Position numbers and translations under genes: made by a program
Notes under the pieces: model-generated
Seen by the model: only the letters and a program-made list of their open reading frames with translations
What the model was told of the DNA's origin: nothing
Databases searched by the model: none
Assembly: GCA_016717595.1 (NCBI GenBank)
Contig: JADKFE010000090.1
Span: 1 to 8,454 of the forward strand
DNA from: Deltaproteobacteria bacterium
GTDB taxonomy: Bacteria > Myxococcota_A > UBA796 > CAJQPC01
Direction of reading: 5' to 3'
Length of the DNA stretch: 8,454 bases
Part shown: positions 7,129-8,454 of the stretch, piece after piece
How positions within the stretch are numbered: position 1 is the first letter of the stretch
Layout of the letters: each line of letters opens with the position of its first letter

Positions 7129-7297
7129 GCAGACCTCCGGTCGTCGGCAGTATCCACCCGACCGGCGCCGCGCGCAAGCCGCCGCCGCGCGCAACCTACT
7201 CGACCCGCCACGCATCACCAGTCTCCGGGCCTCACCTTGACCAACGCCCGGCGGTGCAAAGCTTCAAGCCTCGCCTGGACACCTCTGGAGCCTCCGT
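7129..7297. promoter_or_regulatory. Divergent spacer upstream of the pseudo-hydrolase and cysM
   Basis: 169 bases without a gene. TTGACC at 7237-7242 is a good -35 match for cysM, but the hexamer 17 bases on is a poor -10. CCGGGC (7225-7230) and GCCCGG (7246-7251) form a 6-bp inverted repeat with a 15-base loop around that -35, a possible operator. An 11-base direct repeat, GCCGCGCGCAA, occurs at 7167-7177 and 7184-7194. None of these is strong enough to call alone. Confidence 0.3.
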
Positions 7298-8275
7298 ATG
7301 GACGCGGCGCGTCGGCTCGATCTCTTCTCGACCAAACCCGGGCCCTCAGACGAGTGGCTCGCGGGCTGCGCCGGGCTCATCTGCCGCATCGGCGACACGC
7401 CGCTTGTGCGCCTCAAACGCATCGCCGAGGGCGTCATCGCCCCCGAGGTGGAGATCTGGGCCAAGCTGGAGTGGTTTAACCCCGGGGGCTCGGTGAAAGA
7501 CCGCGCCGCGGCGGGCATCATCCTCGACGCCGAGCGCCGCGGGCTCTTGCGCCCGGGGATGATCATCCTCGACTCGTCGTCAGGCAACACCGGCATCGCC
7601 TACGCCATGGTCGGGGCGGCGCGGGGCTACAAGGTCAAGCTGTGCCTGCCGGCGAACGCGAACACCGAGCGTAAACGGATGCTCAACGCCTATGGCGTAG
7701 ACATCGTCTACACCGACCCCCTCGAGGGCAGCGACGGCGCCATCTTGAAGGCCCGGGAGATCGCCGCCTCCAACCCCGCGCTCTACTTCTACTGCGACCA
7801 GTACTCCAACGAGGCCAACTGGAAGGCGCACTTCCACTCCACGGGCCCGGAGATCTGGCGGGACACCGGCGGGCGAGTCACCCACTTCGTCGCCACCTTG
7901 GGCACCTCGGGCACGTTTATGGGCACGAGCCGCTACCTCAAGGCGCGTAACCGCGATGTCCACTGCACCACGGTTGAGCCCGACTCGCCCTTTCATGGCT
8001 TAGAGGGCCTCAAACACATGGAGACGGCGATCGTCCCGCCGATCTACCAGCCTGAAGGCCTCGCCGATCTGGCCTTGGGCGCGCCCACTGAAGAGGCCCT
8101 TGTGCTCGTTCGCCGCTTGGCCCGGGAGGAGGGCCTGCTCGCGGGCATCTCTTCAGGCGCGGCCCTGTGGGCGGCCATCGAGGTCGCCAAGACGCTCACC
8201 CACGGCGTCGTCGTCACCATCTTCCCCGACGGCGGCAGCCGCTACCTCTCCGAGGCCCACGTCTGGGAGGGCTAA
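7298..8275 (+). CDS. cysM: PLP-dependent cysteine synthase, CysM type (sulfur-carrier-linked)
   Basis: Protein of 325 residues, the usual length for the cysteine synthase family (fold type II PLP enzymes), cytoplasmic. These enzymes replace the side-chain leaving group of an activated serine with sulfur to make cysteine. Visible motifs are GDTPLV (32-37), the PLP lysine Lys67 in GGSVKDR, substrate loop SSSGNTG (93-99), phosphate-binding loop GTSGT (202-206), GISSGA (283-288), and FPDGGSRYLS near the end. The overall pattern (WAKLE, STGPE, FVATLGTSGT, VEP...GLKHM) is closer to M. tuberculosis CysM than to classical CysK. Lys239 falls where that enzyme has Arg220, linked to O-phosphoserine use, so a phosphorylated substrate is plausible but not proved. 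The ATG at 7298 has GGAG seven bases upstream (7287-7290). The next gene, cysO-like, starts 28 bases after the stop with its own ribosome site, so the two form an operon. A role in cystathionine metabolism is less likely. Confidence 0.9.
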   Translation: MDAARRLDLFSTKPGPSDEWLAGCAGLICRIGDTPLVRLKRIAEGVIAPEVEIWAKLEWFNPGGSVKDRAAAGIILDAERRGLLRPGMIILDSSSGNTGIAYAMVGAARGYKVKLCLPANANTERKRMLNAYGVDIVYTDPLEGSDGAILKAREIAASNPALYFYCDQYSNEANWKAHFHSTGPEIWRDTGGRVTHFVATLGTSGTFMGTSRYLKARNRDVHCTTVEPDSPFHGLEGLKHMETAIVPPIYQPEGLADLALGAPTEEALVLVRRLAREEGLLAGISSGAALWAAIEVAKTLTHGVVVTIFPDGGSRYLSEAHVWEG

Positions 8276-8291
8276 TGTTCCAATCATCTCT

Positions 8292-8296
8292 GGAGG
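8292..8296 (+). promoter_or_regulatory. Ribosome binding site of cysO-like gene
   Basis: GGAGG, seven bases before the GTG at 8304. It selects this GTG over the nearby in-frame GTG at 8310 and over an ATG that overlaps the cysM stop codon. Confidence 0.65.
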
Positions 8297-8303
8297 TGCC
8301 CTC

Positions 8304-8454
8304 GTGGCCGTGACTATCCACATCCCTACCCCCCTTCGGGTGTACACCGAGCGCCAGGCCAGCGTCAGCGTCGAGGCCGCCACCGTGGGCGAGGCGCTCA
8401 ACGCGCTCACCACCCGCTACCCAAGCCTCACCAAGCACCTGCGCGACGGCGAGG
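8304..8454 (+). CDS. cysO: CysO-like ubiquitin-fold sulfur-carrier protein (MoaD/ThiS family), partial
   Basis: The first 50 residues are present; the gene runs off the right edge. The opening VTIHIPTPLR, a short loop, a beta strand (SVSVEA), then T-V-G-E-A-L-N-A-L leading into a helix and YPSL is the standard N-terminal half of a MoaD/ThiS ubiquitin-like fold. It closely resembles M. tuberculosis CysO in the same positions. In that system the C-terminal Gly-Gly is adenylated and thiocarboxylated, and the protein-bound sulfur is passed to CysM. The defining C-terminal Gly-Gly lies outside the window, so sulfur-carrier function rests on the visible half and on the adjacent cysM. MoaD (molybdopterin) or ThiS (thiamine) roles are possible but fit the neighbourhood less well. 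Start GTG at 8304 is chosen from the Shine-Dalgarno at 8292-8296. Confidence 0.8.
   Translation, partial: MAVTIHIPTPLRVYTERQASVSVEAATVGEALNALTTRYPSLTKHLRDGE

Noticed and set aside
7129..7218. 30-codon N-terminal extension of the pseudo-hydrolase
   Set aside because: The extension is Arg/Ala-rich without pattern, and a strong GGAGG sits directly before the ATG at 7126-7128.
8274..8312. ATG overlapping the cysM stop codon as the start of the next gene
   Set aside because: That frame ends after about a dozen codons; the GTG at 8304 with GGAGG upstream opens the MoaD/ThiS-like frame.
1..8454. CRISPR array, tRNA/rRNA gene, insertion sequence, attachment site or replication origin
   Set aside because: No regularly spaced repeats, cloverleaf-like segment, transposase, long terminal inverted repeats or DnaA-box clusters were seen.

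Overview
The window is GC-rich, densely coded chromosomal DNA with seven protein genes and only short spacers. It has no RNA gene, insertion sequence, CRISPR array or phage gene that I can recognise. Two Sec-exported lipoproteins, a response-regulator-like pseudo-receiver with a helical tail, and a mycobacterial-style CysM/CysO pair in a Gram-negative-looking context suggest a Myxococcota or related 'deltaproteobacterial' genome. That placement is an inference from gene style, not from a marker gene.

Layout. 1-2358 (minus): valyl-tRNA synthetase, start and most of the gene present, C-terminus beyond the left edge. The reading frame is broken by one extra base near 2011-2013 and probably by one missing base near 38-42. 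2464-3216 (minus): a 250-residue protein with a receiver-like fold that has lost its phosphorylation residues, plus a helical C-terminus carrying a duplicated motif. 3332-4177 (minus): a secreted lipoprotein of unknown function with one EF-hand-like loop. 4339-6219 (plus): a large lipoprotein alpha/beta hydrolase with a complete Ser-Asp-His triad, divergent from the previous gene. 6244-7128 (minus): a second, smaller cytoplasmic alpha/beta-hydrolase-fold protein that lacks both the nucleophile and the catalytic histidine. It converges on the first hydrolase, and a perfect 9-bp stem-loop lies at the junction. 7298-8275 (plus): a PLP-dependent cysteine synthase most like CysM. 8304-8454 (plus, cut by the right edge): a ubiquitin-like MoaD/ThiS-family protein most like CysO.

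Functional reading. The clearest pathway is at the right end. CysM and CysO form an operon-like pair, matching the sulfur-carrier-dependent cysteine synthesis described in Mycobacterium tuberculosis, in which thiocarboxylated CysO donates sulfur to an aminoacrylate bound to CysM. The lipoprotein hydrolase and its divergent lipoprotein neighbour probably act at the cell envelope. The left end is housekeeping translation. No defence, mobile or secondary-metabolite system is visible. The most unusual items are two proteins that look like enzyme or signalling folds with key residues lost (pseudo-receiver and pseudo-hydrolase), the sulfur-carrier cysteine pair, and the frame breaks in an essential tRNA synthetase gene.
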